A stretch of DNA of 64,000 bases from Ambrosia x helenae (Eukaryota; Streptophyta; Magnoliopsida; Asterales; Asteraceae): contig CM061224.1 in the NCBI GenBank assembly GCA_030844895.1, forward strand, positions 76,992,620 to 77,056,619. Direction: 5' to 3'. This document shows, in pieces, positions 46,743-57,658 of the stretch (the stretch's first letter is position 1; each line of letters opens with the position of its first letter). Under the pieces are notes generated by a model. That model did not search any database. It saw only the letters and a list, made by a program, of their open reading frames with translations, and was not told where the DNA came from. The position numbers and the translations under genes are program-made.

Positions 46743-47227
46743 CTTAACCCTCGTTATGTCGGACCGTTCGCAATCCTGGAACGGATTGGACCGGTGGCAT
46801 ACAGACTTGACTTACCGGCAGAGCTCGGTAGTGTTTACAACATCTTCCATGTGTCTAACTTAAAGAAGTGTTTGGCTGATGAATCTCTCATTGTACCACT
46901 GTCGAGATTCTCGACTACAAGATTCGTAGCCTTCGTCGGAGTAAAATCCACATCGTCAAAGTTCGTTGGAACTCGAATAGTGGACGGAAGTTCACGTGGG
47001 AACTAAAGGATCAGATGAAAGCTAAACATCCTCATCTTTTTTCGAAACGTGCATTCGAATCTAGGCATATTACTGCTGAAACTGAAAGAATCTCGGGTCG
47101 AGATTCCTTTCAACGTGGGGATGATGTGACACCCGGTAAATTTTCTTTTCGTTTCCTTCTTTCGATCTCTTTCATTTTTGGGCTTTGTGCAATTTTCGGG
47201 ATGAAAATTCTTTCAACGTGGGGATGA
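46743..47227 (+). pseudogene. Element D pol, 3' end
   Basis: Continues the element D integrase C-terminus after element [21 protein letters not shown] and [16 protein letters not shown] deletion then removes part of the chromodomain-proximal region, and remnants of the chromodomain follow in another frame ([16 protein letters not shown], about 46935-46990). The sequence TTTCAACGTGGGGATGATGT plus GACACCCGG occurs twice, at 47108-47136 and 47211-47239; the second leads into the true 3' LTR. Confidence 0.8.
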
Positions 47228-48737
47228 TGTGACACCCGGCATGTTTGGCTTAAACATTTTAGTAACACCTAAGTCTACCTTAGCGAGAAACATTTATAAA
47301 CGGACTTAACCAGGTTAGTTCAGTCGGGTCAGGATAGGATTGTCTAGGGTTCAATGATCTGGAGGATCATTGGGAGTCGTTTTGGGAATACACTAGTACC
47401 GGGTCCCGTTGTTGGTGAAATTACATAAACTAAATTAAGTGTTATGTGTAGATTAATTCCTATATGGTGGATTATATGCAAATACGTGTTTAAACGATGT
47501 GTAGATGATCAACCATGCTTAAATATGTTAAACATAGATTAAGATTTCAGGTTCATGTGTTAGGATGCGTAAAAATGTGTTAAACACGACAAACTGGAAA
47601 GACTAGAAATCATAGGTCCAGGTTCGACCATAGCGTGGGGGTGAACCTGGAAAATAATCTTGGTTCGACCCTTAATGAAGGGGCGAACCTGGAATGTGAA
47701 AACAATAGAATTTCATTCGACTAGTTAAGGCACATTCGACCCTGAGAAAGGGGCGAATGTGGGTACATTCGACTAGGTGAAAGGGGAGAAATATGGAATA
47801 GTATAAATACCAAACTTTATCATTTTTCACCATTTCACAAACCCTAACCGTCTCTAAACACTCTCAAACGATTTTAATCACTAAGGAAGGAGTTTTTGCT
47901 CTGCCTTTTCATAGTCTAACCTACCAACAACATCTAATCAAGAATCCAAGGTATGTTCTTAATCCTAAGCCTTTTCAAAGCATTTTAATTTGTTTTCATC
48001 TAACCCTAAATGTCCAGATCTGTTCTAAGGATGTTTTTATCCATAAAAACCTTCTATACATTTTTCTAAACCTAAACCCTATCATTAAACATAGGTTTTC
48101 ATATCAATAAACATATGTTAATTATGTGTTATGTGATATTATTTGTTGTTTGATGATTTGCTGCTGTACTAATGCTAGAAACATGATCTAGGGCTGATAT
48201 TGATGTTAATTTAGGATTGTTTATGGTCACAATTAGATGATTTAGAATATCATGTCTAAATTGGGGGTTTTGAATAAGGCTAGGGCTCGATGCATGCTTG
48301 TATGATTAATAGAACTTTTTGAGGTTTTCAAACACATAACAAACTGAGCACTATTAAGATGATTATGGATTGATTTCAAAAAGTTTCCAAATTGGGTAAA
48401 GATTTCATGCATGATGTGATGTTTTCATAATTTTTGCCATTTTGGGAATGGGCTAAAGTGAACTAGTTTTGGGGCAAAATTGGTGGGGACATGTTAATCA
48501 TACTCAACTGCTGTGTTTGGTGATGTTTTGCGATGTTTCAGATGTTTTGGAAGCGTTTTTGGGAGAAACATTCTGCCAGGGTCGAACCTGGGCACCTTCG
48601 ACCAATCGGGTGGTCGAAAGTGGAATCCCAGGGTCGAACCTGGACAGTATTGGTTGAATCAGTTCAAAAGGGTCGAATGTGACTTCGAATGGGTCGAAGG
48701 TGGCTTCCAAAGGGTCGAACGTGGGTTAAAAAGGTAT
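47228..48737 (+). repeat. 3' LTR of element D, truncated
   Basis: Starts TGTGACACCCGGC, matches the 5' LTR for about 1.5 kb including the motif cluster (47610-47790), TATAAATA (47802-47809) and the second cluster (48580-48735), then switches abruptly to pol sequence of element F at an AAGG shared by both. Confidence 0.88.
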
Positions 48738-49148
48738 CTCCATGGAAAGGGGTTCCATTCGAGATCCTTGCGCGAATTGGACCGGTTGCATACAAACTCA
48801 AGCTACCCCAAGAACTCAGTGGTGTCCACGACACGTTTCACGTTTCGAACCTCATGAAGTGTCCTGTTGATGAGTCATTGGTTATCCCTCCAGAGGAAAT
48901 CCCCATTGACAAACAACTTCATTTAATAGAGGAGCCATTCGATATAATGGATTGGAAGGTTTAAAAACTCCGTCGCAGTCAGGTCAAGTTGGTCAAATTA
49001 CTTTGGAATTCCAAACGCGGACCCGAATTTACTTGGGAGCGTGAGGATCAGATGAAACGCAAGTACACACATCTTTTTCAGGAGACCACCGGTTCAGATG
49101 ACCAACACCGAAAACTTCGTGGACGAAATTCCTCTAACATGGGGAGAA
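48738..49148 (+). pseudogene. Element F: gypsy pol C-terminus fragment
   Basis: Translates as a Tekay-type integrase end: VSPWKGV, then (after a short deletion) [32 protein letters not shown], a stop at 48962-48964 in the chromodomain, and RSQVKLVKLLWNSKRGPEFT in the same frame. It ends in a purine tract (ATGGGGAGAA) before TGTGACACCC. It is closer to the element E sequence than to D, so it is a third gypsy element. Confidence 0.82.
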
Positions 49149-49620
49149 TGTGACACCCACCGAAATCACAAGTCATATACGTACACTTAGCTACATGTAT
49201 ACCATGTGCATAGCAATACATGTTAACATTTGCATCATAGTTGGGCTATACAAGGTTCCAACGGGTCAATATCAAGGCATACAGTCCAACAGTAGACACA
49301 CTAGTTAACACAAAGCCCCAGTTAGTTGAATAATTCATGATATATTATAGGGAATCGATGCAATTGAACAAGAAATCCAACTTGTTACCTTGACAAAAAC
49401 AACCAATGTTCATCAACATGAACTATCCATATGCATTGTCCAACAAGGACAATTAAACTCTAATTAACTTGTGTACAAGGGTATTAATTTTAATACACAT
49501 ACATATGTACATCCATAGACTAGTTAATGTTTAGCAAGATCCAAATTATATATATATATATATATATGTATATACGTCCATGATCACACATACAAACATC
49601 ACCAAGATTTCCATGTTTTA
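49149..49620 (+). repeat. Element F LTR start, truncated
   Basis: TGTGACACCCACCG after the purine tract marks the start of a 3' LTR. It continues as non-coding sequence with a (TA)n run at about 49547-49566 and then gives way to element C coding sequence near 49620. Neither end of the LTR beyond its start is seen. Confidence 0.6.
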
Positions 49621-50637
49621 CACTTCAATTTCCCATGAAAACACTAAAGTTAAGATGCTTAAAACTGAAAACAAAATGCTCAAGATATCAAACAAAAGGA
49701 ATATAAAGAGGATTTTGTTAGTTGAGAAAGAAAATGAGAAGCTGAGAAACATTATAGATGATTTGTACGAAAAAACACCACAACTTAAGGGTACTGAGGA
49801 AGAGGAGGAGGAAGAAGAAGAACAAGTTGATTTCAGTGGAACTGATAAGGATGATAGTGATGATGATGATGCTTCGGGTGGTGGTAATGCAAACATAGAG
49901 AAACCCACCAGTTCGAAAGATTCAGATGATGATGACGATGACGCCATGTAGTATTCATTTGAAGAGCGTCAGACACAAGAAAAAGAAGATAAAGGTGCTT
50001 CAAGTAGTAAGAAACCTGGAGGTATGATAGATGAAGATAAACAGATGCTGAAGAGCCATGATGAAGAAAGGTTGTTAGACAGGAAGATTTCCTGAGATTA
50101 TTATAAACAATGATACGAGATATGAAATAGAGTATAATGATCATGAGTTAGAAGATGGTGAAGTTAGTGTTGTGGTGGCTAATGAGATATTGGAAGGTTT
50201 AGCACGGAAAGTTGGAATGTCTCTGGAAAACATCTTGAAGGACAAAGAAATACCAAATGTTCCAGTTACTAAGCCACAATAGAAGGATGCTAAATAAATT
50301 GATGCTGAAAAGTTTGATTATGTTGAAGTTGAAGATATTTCTCATGAAGAATATCCTGAGTATTACAACACGCATAACAATTCCAAATATTGCAGAGGAG
50401 AAAGACAAAAAGATTATTGATGAAGTGTTTGACAATGAAGCTGAAAAAGGTGAATTTTTTAAGTAATCAGATGCTTTGAAAACATTATTGAAGATTTTTA
50501 GAGAAGACGAAACGAGATAACCAAAACCTGGAGTTGAAGGTGATGTCTACAAGTATCAGAATAAAGTTTTTAAAGGACATGCGTTGTCATGGAAGTATTC
50601 GCCACAGGTTAGATGCATTGGAATCAAATGGGAAAAG
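49621..50637 (+). pseudogene. Element C: left part of broken extra ORF (Sirevirus-type)
   Basis: The coiled-coil end (KTENKMLKI ... EKLRNIIDDLYEKTPQL), then a Glu run, an acidic tract, and the middle module (EILEGLARKVGMSLEN, VEVEDISHEEYPEYY) in several frames. It matches the extra ORF of element B from about 59450 to 60560. Stops and frameshifts throughout. The sequence ends at AAAAG (50633-50637), the TSD of element B, inside the conserved IKWEKG region. Confidence 0.85.
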
Positions 50638-50870
50638 TGTTGATGCGTTTTGCGACTAAGGATTGGATATACTATAATTAACATATGTTAGTGGTTGACC
50701 GAATGTAGATAATATGGGCGAAGGAAGAAGAAACTGGGCGAAGGAAGATCTGAAGTGGGCGAAGGTAGAATGGACAAGAACAGAAGAACACATTCGACCA
50801 CTTGATGTGGGCGAATGTGGAAAATACTCACATTCGACCTGTTGAAAGGGGCGAATGTGCAGTGCCTATA
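50638..50870 (+). repeat. Truncated 5' LTR of element B
   Basis: TGTTGATGCG to GTGCCTATA. Carries the motif cluster (50698-50860) but stops four bases into the TATATATA box of the complete copy, so the normal LTR promoter is lost. Confidence 0.93.
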
Positions 50871-51767
50871 ATGATCTGGCAAGAAAGCACAATATGGTTT
50901 CCAAAACATGAAAGAACCAATGAAATTCCACCAGAAATCTTAAAGAAACTGTTTTCAGAAGTTCCTCAAGAGCCAAAAATTCATGTCACTGAGTTCATTC
51001 GACCAGATGATAAAGCAAATGGTTTTCATGAACCTTCTTACTCGAAAGGACCACTTCCTGAGAGTTTAAGAAATCAACAATATAATGATCGATTTCCTGT
51101 CAGATCATTTGCTTCACCAAATGCTCATTATGTGTTTGAGGAATATAGAAAATGCTTTAAATGTGGAGAACGCGGGCATTTACTTGCTCAGTGTCCATAT
51201 GTAAGACACAAGAGACATGAAGTTGAGGTTAAGAATTCCATGAAAAAGCCGATTGATCATTATATCCCACCGCATAGACGGGCTGTTCCTCAACAACAAC
51301 ATTTTCATAATCAAAACAATTTTCAAATGAGGAACAACCGTCCATTTCATTATGATCAAAGGAATCGGATTGCAATGGAACAATCTTGGAGAAAACCAGT
51401 GGTGAACACAACAGCTGATAGACAAAAGGTTCCACAAAAACCAATTGTTAAGTCAAAAGTTGGACCTAAGTCTGTTAATTCAGATAAGGTTGCTAAGAAA
51501 GTTACTTTTAGTAACAATGTTCAGAAACCTATTGAGAAACCAAAATCTCAAATTCGTATTCTCAAAAGGTCTGAACAATCTTGGACACCAAATGGTACTT
51601 CAGGAGCTTCTACTTCAAAGGTGAGTGAGAAAAGTGAAACTGTTTTGAAAAATCAGAAAACGATTGATTCAAAACAGAAAATTGTTGAAAAAGTCAATGA
51701 GAATGATTCTTTGAAATCCAATGTTCAAAGGCCCAAGACTCAGGCTTGGGTCCCCCGAAAGAACTAA
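50871..51767 (+). pseudogene. Element B gag, C-terminal part
   Basis: The open frame runs 50802-51767 but its first 23 codons are LTR sequence. True gag begins at IWQESTIWFPKHERTN, matching the middle of element A gag. One zinc knuckle, CFKCGERGHLLAQC, lies near 51150. A basic Lys/Pro-rich C-terminus follows and ends at a TAA (51765-51767). The preceding capsid-like part and first knuckle region are deleted, so the product would be incomplete. Pol follows in the same frame directly after the TAA. Confidence 0.85.
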
Positions 51768-54700
51768 ATGTTTACTTTCTGTGTGCAGGGAGCTTCAGTT
51801 GGCCCTATTAGCAGTCTCTGGATTGTTGATAGTGGAGCTTCAGGCCACATGACGGGGGATTTGGCGTTGCTGTTTGATGTGAAGAATATTAATGGAGGAT
51901 ATGTTGCGTTTGCGGGTAATAAAGGAGGATATATTACGATGGAAGGAAGCGTGAGTAATGGGATTGTGACTTTCGAGCGGATATCTTATGTCAAGCAGAT
52001 AGACTATAATCTGTTGAGCGTCAGTCAAATATGCGACAAACAATTTTCTGTGCATTTTGATGACAAATCCTGCTATATACTTAAACCGGGCTTCAAAATT
52101 CCAAAGGAGTGGGTTATGTTGATGGCACCTCGAGTCAACAATCTTTATATTCTTGATATGTCCAAGGCAATGACACCACAGGGGCAGATAACATGCTTTC
52201 TATCCAAGGCGACCGAAAAAGAATCGATAATGTGGCACCGCAGGATGGGGCACATTCATCTGAGGAAAATGAATCAGTTAGTGAGAAATGGACTTGTCGA
52301 TGGAGTAAACGTGAAACATTTCCATCTGAACGACAAGTGTGTAAGCTGCATGAAAGGAAAACAACACAGACAGTCCCATAAAATAAAGAAAGTTAACTCT
52401 GTTGAGATGCCGCTTGAGCGATTGCACATGGACCTTTTTGGACCGGTCAAGCGCAAAAGTCATCTTGGAGAGCTTTATTGTTTAGTCGTCACTGATGACT
52501 ATTCACGATTCTCATGGGTGATGTGTTTGAAGAACAAAAGCGACACCTTTACCAACCTACAAGTTCTGTTCACTCGGCTGGAGAATATTTACAATTTGAA
52601 GATAAAAAGGATCAGGAGTGACAACGGGACGGAGTTTAAAAATGCAAAGATGGATGAACTTTGTGAAAGCAAAGGGATTCATCATGAATATTCAGCTCCG
52701 TATACCCCGCAACAGAACGGTGTTGCTGAAAGAAAGAATAGGACTCTGATTGAGGCTGCAAGAACAATGCTCGCTGACTCAAATCTTCCGGTAATGTTCT
52801 GGAATGAGGCGATTTATGCAGCAAACTATACTTTAAATCGGGTTTTGACAGTGAAGAAGTTTGGAAAAACATCTTATGAGCTGTTACACCGACAAAAGCC
52901 CAATCTAGAGTATCTAGAACCATTTGGGGCGCCATGTACGATGTTGAATCCAAGCGAGAAGTTTAGTCCTAAAGCTGAAGAGGGATATTTTGTTGGATAT
53001 GCAACCCCGCTCAAACGGGTATTCAACAAGAGAACTCGTCAAGTGGAGGATTGGGCAAACGTGGAAGTTCAACGTTACACACAAAATTTGCAAGGCACGG
53101 GCCCTGATTGGATGTTTGATTACAAAGATTTCTTTGAATCATTCAATCTAGATAGTCTGGTTGAAGAAGCTGTTATCAGATTACTTTACGAGTGTGAAAA
53201 CGCGGCAACTTCACCATTGATGCGTCCAATCACCGTAAACCCCCCACCAGCTTCTAATGATACCAGTGCTCCTACACAAGAAGAAGAGTTGTTTCAGGAA
53301 GCTTCAACTTCATTAGACACTTCAGAATCTTAAGATGAACAATTTGAAGAAGCCGTTCTTGAAAATGCAGAAGAATTAGAAGAGCAAACTGTGAACCCAA
53401 CTCCAAATCCAGATGTTGCTTCATCATCTAACACGGGTCATGATCAGGATGCTGTAGAGAACTTGACTGCTCAGACGGGAGTGATTGTACCTGTTAATCC
53501 GGAATCTCGGATTCATCGTATTCACCCGCTGGAGCAAGTTATCGGTGATCCTGGTAGAGGAGTGATGACCAGAGGGCAGCTTAAAAGCGTTAATTCGCCA
53601 GAGAGTTTTGGTGCTTTAGCATTGTATGCCAAAATTCAGAAATCTGGTAGTCAAAATGATTGGTCGTTTGCATGTTATGTGTCGCAGGTAGAGCCAAGGA
53701 CATACAAAGACGCTTTGCAAGAAGATGCCTGGGTTGAGGCAATGCAGGAGGAGTTATTGCAATTCCAGAAATTAGGAGTCTGGACGCTCACAGATTTGCT
53801 GCCGGGAAGAAAGAAAATTGGCACTAAGTGGGTGTTTAAGTGCAAAAAGGATGATCGTGGAGTTATTGTAAGGAACAAAGCCAGATTGGTTGTGCAGGGT
53901 TTCCATCAAATCGAAGGAATTGACTACAACGAAATCTATGCACCAGTAGCACGAATGGAAGCTATTCGGATGTTCCTTGCGTTTGCTTCGTATAAGAAAT
54001 TCAAAGTCTATCAAATGGACGTCAAGAGTGCATTTTTGTACGGTAAAGTCAAGGAGGAGGTTTATGTCGGGCAGCCACCAGGCTTTGAGGACCCAATCCA
54101 CCGGGACAAGGTCTACGTGCTGAACAAAGCTTTATATGGTTTGCACCAGGCTCCAAGACAGTGGTACGAGGAGCTAAGTACATACCTCATCTCCAAAGGA
54201 TTTAAACGCGGCCTCGTCGATTGCACCCTCTTTACGAAGAAGACGGGAGATGACTTGCTTCTAGTACAGATTTACGTTGATGATATTATATTTGGTTCAA
54301 CTAACGAACTCTTGTGCAGGGAATTTGAAACTGTTATGCAGGAGAAGTTCGAAATGAGCGCTATGGGAGAAATGCAGTTTTTCCTCGGCTTACAGGTGGA
54401 TCAAAGACCCGACGAGATCTTCATTCACCAGACGAAATATGTAGCCGACATCTTGAGCCGATTCCAGATGGAGGACTCTAAGCCGATGGATACCCCGATT
54501 CAACCCAATCACGGGATTGGAGTGGACGCTAAGGGGGAGCTGACAGATCCATTTACATACAGAGCAATCATCGGATCTCTGATGTATTTGACAGCGTCTC
54601 GACCAGATATTATGTATGCAACGTGTCTCTGTGCCCGCTATCAATCGAAGCCGAAACAAAGTCATCTGACGGCGGTCAAGCGTATCCTTCGATATCTGAA

Positions 54701-55220
54701 GGGTTGTCCATCAAAAGGACTTTGGTACCCTAATGATGATGATTTTGATTTTATTGCTTTTAGTGATGCAGATTGGGGCGGCTGTGACAAAGACAGCAAA
54801 TCAACAACAGCCGGTTGCCAGTTTTTAGGGAGCAGGTTAATTACCTGGCAATGCAAGAAACAGACTTCCGTCGCACTGTCTACATGTGAAGCCGAGTACA
54901 TTTCAGCCTCGAGTTGCTGTTCGCAAGTGCTCTGGATCCAACAACAGATGGTCGATTACGGTTTGCAGTTTCTTAAAACCCCTATACACTGTGACAACGA
55001 AGCCGCAATTGCATTAACTAAAAATACTGAAAATCATTCTAAAGCGAAACATATCCGGATTAAATATCATTTTATCCGTGATTGTTATGCTAAGGAATTG
55101 ATTGACATGGTCAAAATCCATACTGACTACCAACGTGCAGATTTGTTTACAAAAGCTTTTGACAGATCCCGCTTTGAATATCTTTTGAAAGTAAACAATA
55201 TAAAGGAAAAACAGGACTAA
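51768..55220 (+). pseudogene. Element B pol (protease, integrase, RT, RNase H), one nonsense codon
   Basis: Starts at ATG 51768, in frame with gag. Protease IVDSGASGHMTGD (Asp codon 51828). Integrase zinc finger (WHRRMGHIH ... CVSCMKGK). Core Asp 52494 (TDDYS), Asp 52620 (SDNGTEF), Glu 52728 (GVAERKNRT), a D,D-35-E spacing. A TAA at 53331-53333 in the acidic linker interrupts the frame, which stays open beyond it in phase to 55220. RT starts near 53700 and has YVDD with its Asp pair at 54279-54284. RNase H DADWGGC near 54763, CEAEY, then KHIRIKYH and RADLFTKAF. Apart from the single stop all key residues are intact. A CAG acceptor-like site lies 20 nt after the ATG. Confidence 0.93.
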
Positions 55221-56683
55221 TCTGCTCCTCGGTTTATCATTTTTTCATTTTTAGTTTTAGTTTAAAATCTTTGCTAATTGGGAATTTCTCTTTGCTAATT
55301 GGGAATTTCTCTTTACTATCATAATCCTCAAAGAAGTTGATGCTTTCGAGGGGGTTGTTTAATCCTCAAAGAAGTTGATGCTTTCAAGTGGATTGTTTCT
55401 TTCAAATTTTTGTTTTGTTTTTCAGAAAAATTAAAAACCCAAAAATATGTTCTTTATTTTAGGGGGAGTCATTTTATCAGAAAAACCAAAAACATTGAAA
55501 AATTTTCAAAATACCTAAAAATTAGAAAAACCCAAAATGATTTCCTGGATAAAAAGAGGAAATGATAGTACATCAGTGGGGATCTGACACAGGCTAAAGA
55601 ATTGTATAGTTTAATGAGACGTATGTTGATTACGTGTGATATGCTGATAGGCTTCGTAGACTATATATTGCGTGCATTAGTGATACAAACATAACAAACT
55701 ACGCGTTTGTGGATGAACACCTCATGGGCATATGGTCTTAGTACCGTAATTTCGTTTGATAGGGTGTTTGTACAAAACTCGGAGGTTTAGGGTCGTTATG
55801 TTATTAGTTGTCTGGGGATAGCCTATCTGATCTTCTGCTGTAAGTCATTACGGACCTAGATCAGACAGGGTATCTTTATAAAAGAGCTTTATGCCAAAAC
55901 CTAAAGTTACCGAATTGAGGTACTTTCCATGTTATATGATGATCAAAAATTATCTATAATATCGTATTGATCATTGATGTAAATCATGATTAATATCAGT
56001 CCTCAACCTGGTATGGTGCATATGTTACTTTGCTGCATTAATTTGCTGACCTGTATACCTCTATGCATTATATCTTGTACAATTACAGACGACGAAAGCA
56101 TAATCACGCTTTACAATGAGTCTTTGTGCAAATTACTTCTTGATACGGGAGTATGTCGTGTGTGTGGGAACCACAATGTGTTAGTCTAATACATCTAATT
56201 CGTATCATTTTAAAGCATTGCGTAATTGTCTGCATGTGAGCTTATGTGGACAACAATATCAGCAATTGCCGTGTCACATATTGTTTCTAATGATAATATT
56301 TAAATAGATCAACGCTGTGTTCAGATTTCTCAGAAAACTGATATGATCCTCTTACAGGAAATCACAAAATGTTTACTGTTTTCATTTATTTTGATGCATT
56401 TTACTTTGTCGCATTTTACTTTTATTGTCAAAAATTTACAAAATCCAAAAAGATTTTAGGTGTGGTTTAATCAAAATTTCAGAAAATCCAAAAGATTTGC
56501 ATTTCTGTGTTATTTTTGATATCCGGGGATGCTTGATGGTCATTTTCTGAGATTTGATAACACCATCTGGACTTTGTGACATTCAAAATGTGAAAATTTG
56601 AGTTTTGGAAGTTTAACGGATTGAAAAATGTTGAACGGGATTCGAATTCGTGATTTGGCGAAATTTTCAGATTTTTCCATTTC

Positions 56684-56928
56684 ACATTCGCCCCTTAAAT
56701 GGGTCGAATGTGGAAAAATCATCACCTTCGACCGTTGAGAAAAAGGGCGAATGTGGATTTTTCATTTCCGGGTGTGATTTTCACTTCCGGGTACCAAGTT
56801 TCACCTTCGGGTCTTTAATTAGGGGCGAAGGTGGACCAGTTTCACATTCGTGCCATTAAATTGGGGCGAATGTGATCATTACCCACATTCGTCCACCTGA
56901 ACCGGTCGAACGTGGACTTCTATAAATA
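56684..56928 (+). promoter_or_regulatory. Putative internal promoter of element B extra ORF
   Basis: Five inverted-repeat modules in a row, each about 30 bp, of the form CACATTCG... / ...GGGCGAATGTG or CACCTTCG... / ...GGCGAAGGTG, the last ending about 7 bp before TATAAATA (56921-56928). In diverged modules both arms change together (ATT/AAT against CTT/AAG in some), preserving complementarity. The arrangement matches the LTR promoters of A, B, C and D. The extra ORF starts 730 bp downstream. Transcription is inferred, not shown. Confidence 0.5.
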
Positions 56929-57413
56929 CCATTTTCACCTTCGAACTTCTCATTCAAAATTTTTTTCAAAATTTCTGTCATACCAAGACCTTGTTGCTTG
57001 TGTTTTCTAAAATCCATTGATTTGTTCCCCTGTTATTTCTGATCATTTTAAGCCTCATATTGCAGGTAATGGACATCAAATCAGATCAGAACTGATTGTT
57101 TTACGTATACGACCTAGGGTTTCAATTCCAGGAATTTTTAATGATATTTGATGTTTGTTTTTGATAGCCGATCATTTTTCATAGGTTTTAGGGGGAGAAT
57201 GTGGAAGGAATTAGGATAATAACAACATCTAGATGTTAGTTTGATTGATTGAACATAGATGAACCCTATTTCCTCTTTAAAACCAATGAAAACTGATGAT
57301 TTGACAAAATTGCTTATAAACGAGTGTTAGTCGGCATTGTTAGCATACATTAGAATCAAAATTACAAGTTAAAATCAAAAATGGTAAAAATTTAAATTTT
57401 GGGGGAAATCAGT

Positions 57414-57585
57414 TTTCACCTTCGGTTCAAAAAAAACCGGGCGAAGGTGAAAATAATTGGGCGAATGTACTTTCAAACCGGACGAATGTGACTTTAATCA
57501 GAATTGTTTCATATTCGTCCATATATTTTCACATTCGACCATTTGATCCCACATTCGGCCATTTAAAAAGGGGCGAATGTGCAAA
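57414..57585 (+). repeat. Second motif cluster before the extra ORF, element B
   Basis: CACCTTCGG.../CGGGCGAAGGTG, GGGCGAATGT, GGACGAATGTG, ACATTCGACC, ACATTCGGCC and GGGGCGAATGTG in about 170 bp, ending some 75 bp before the acceptor-like site. No TATA follows. Confidence 0.7.
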
Positions 57586-57658
57586 TCAGTTTGACCAAAA
57601 ATTTTTATAATTTTGTCGTTTTTGTATTTTGACGCATTTTATTGATTTTCATGTGCAG

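Larger units (their letters stand above)
26558..48737 (+). mobile_element. Element D: old Ty3/gypsy chromovirus (Tekay-type), split by element E
   Basis: 5' LTR 26558-29158, primer-binding site from 29162, gag-pol pseudogene to 33971, then resuming at 46743 after element E, a purine-rich tract, and a 3' LTR from 47228 that stops at about 48737, roughly 1.5 kb into a 2.6-kb LTR. Gypsy order (RT, RNase H, then integrase) and the [15 protein letters not shown]-terminal region place it with Tekay/Del-type chromoviruses. The LTR copies differ at many positions and the coding part has many stops, so it is clearly older than E. The right TSD is lost, so the left TSD cannot be verified. Confidence 0.9.
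55221..57658 (+). other. Non-coding spacer of element B between pol and extra ORF
   Basis: 2.4 kb with no gene. It contains two extra polypurine-like tracts (TTTTAGGGGGAGTC at 55457-55470 and TTTTAGGGGGAGAAT at 57186-57200), two motif clusters (56684-56915, 57414-57585), a TATA box at 56921-56928, and an acceptor-like CAG at 57656-57658. Extra polypurine tracts upstream of the 3' LTR are reported for Sireviruses. Element A has a corresponding spacer. Confidence 0.75.

Noticed and set aside
51768..51790. Intron at the gag-pol junction of element B
   Set aside because: CTGTGTGCAG looks like an acceptor, but gag and pol are in one frame separated by a single TAA, and no convincing donor was found.
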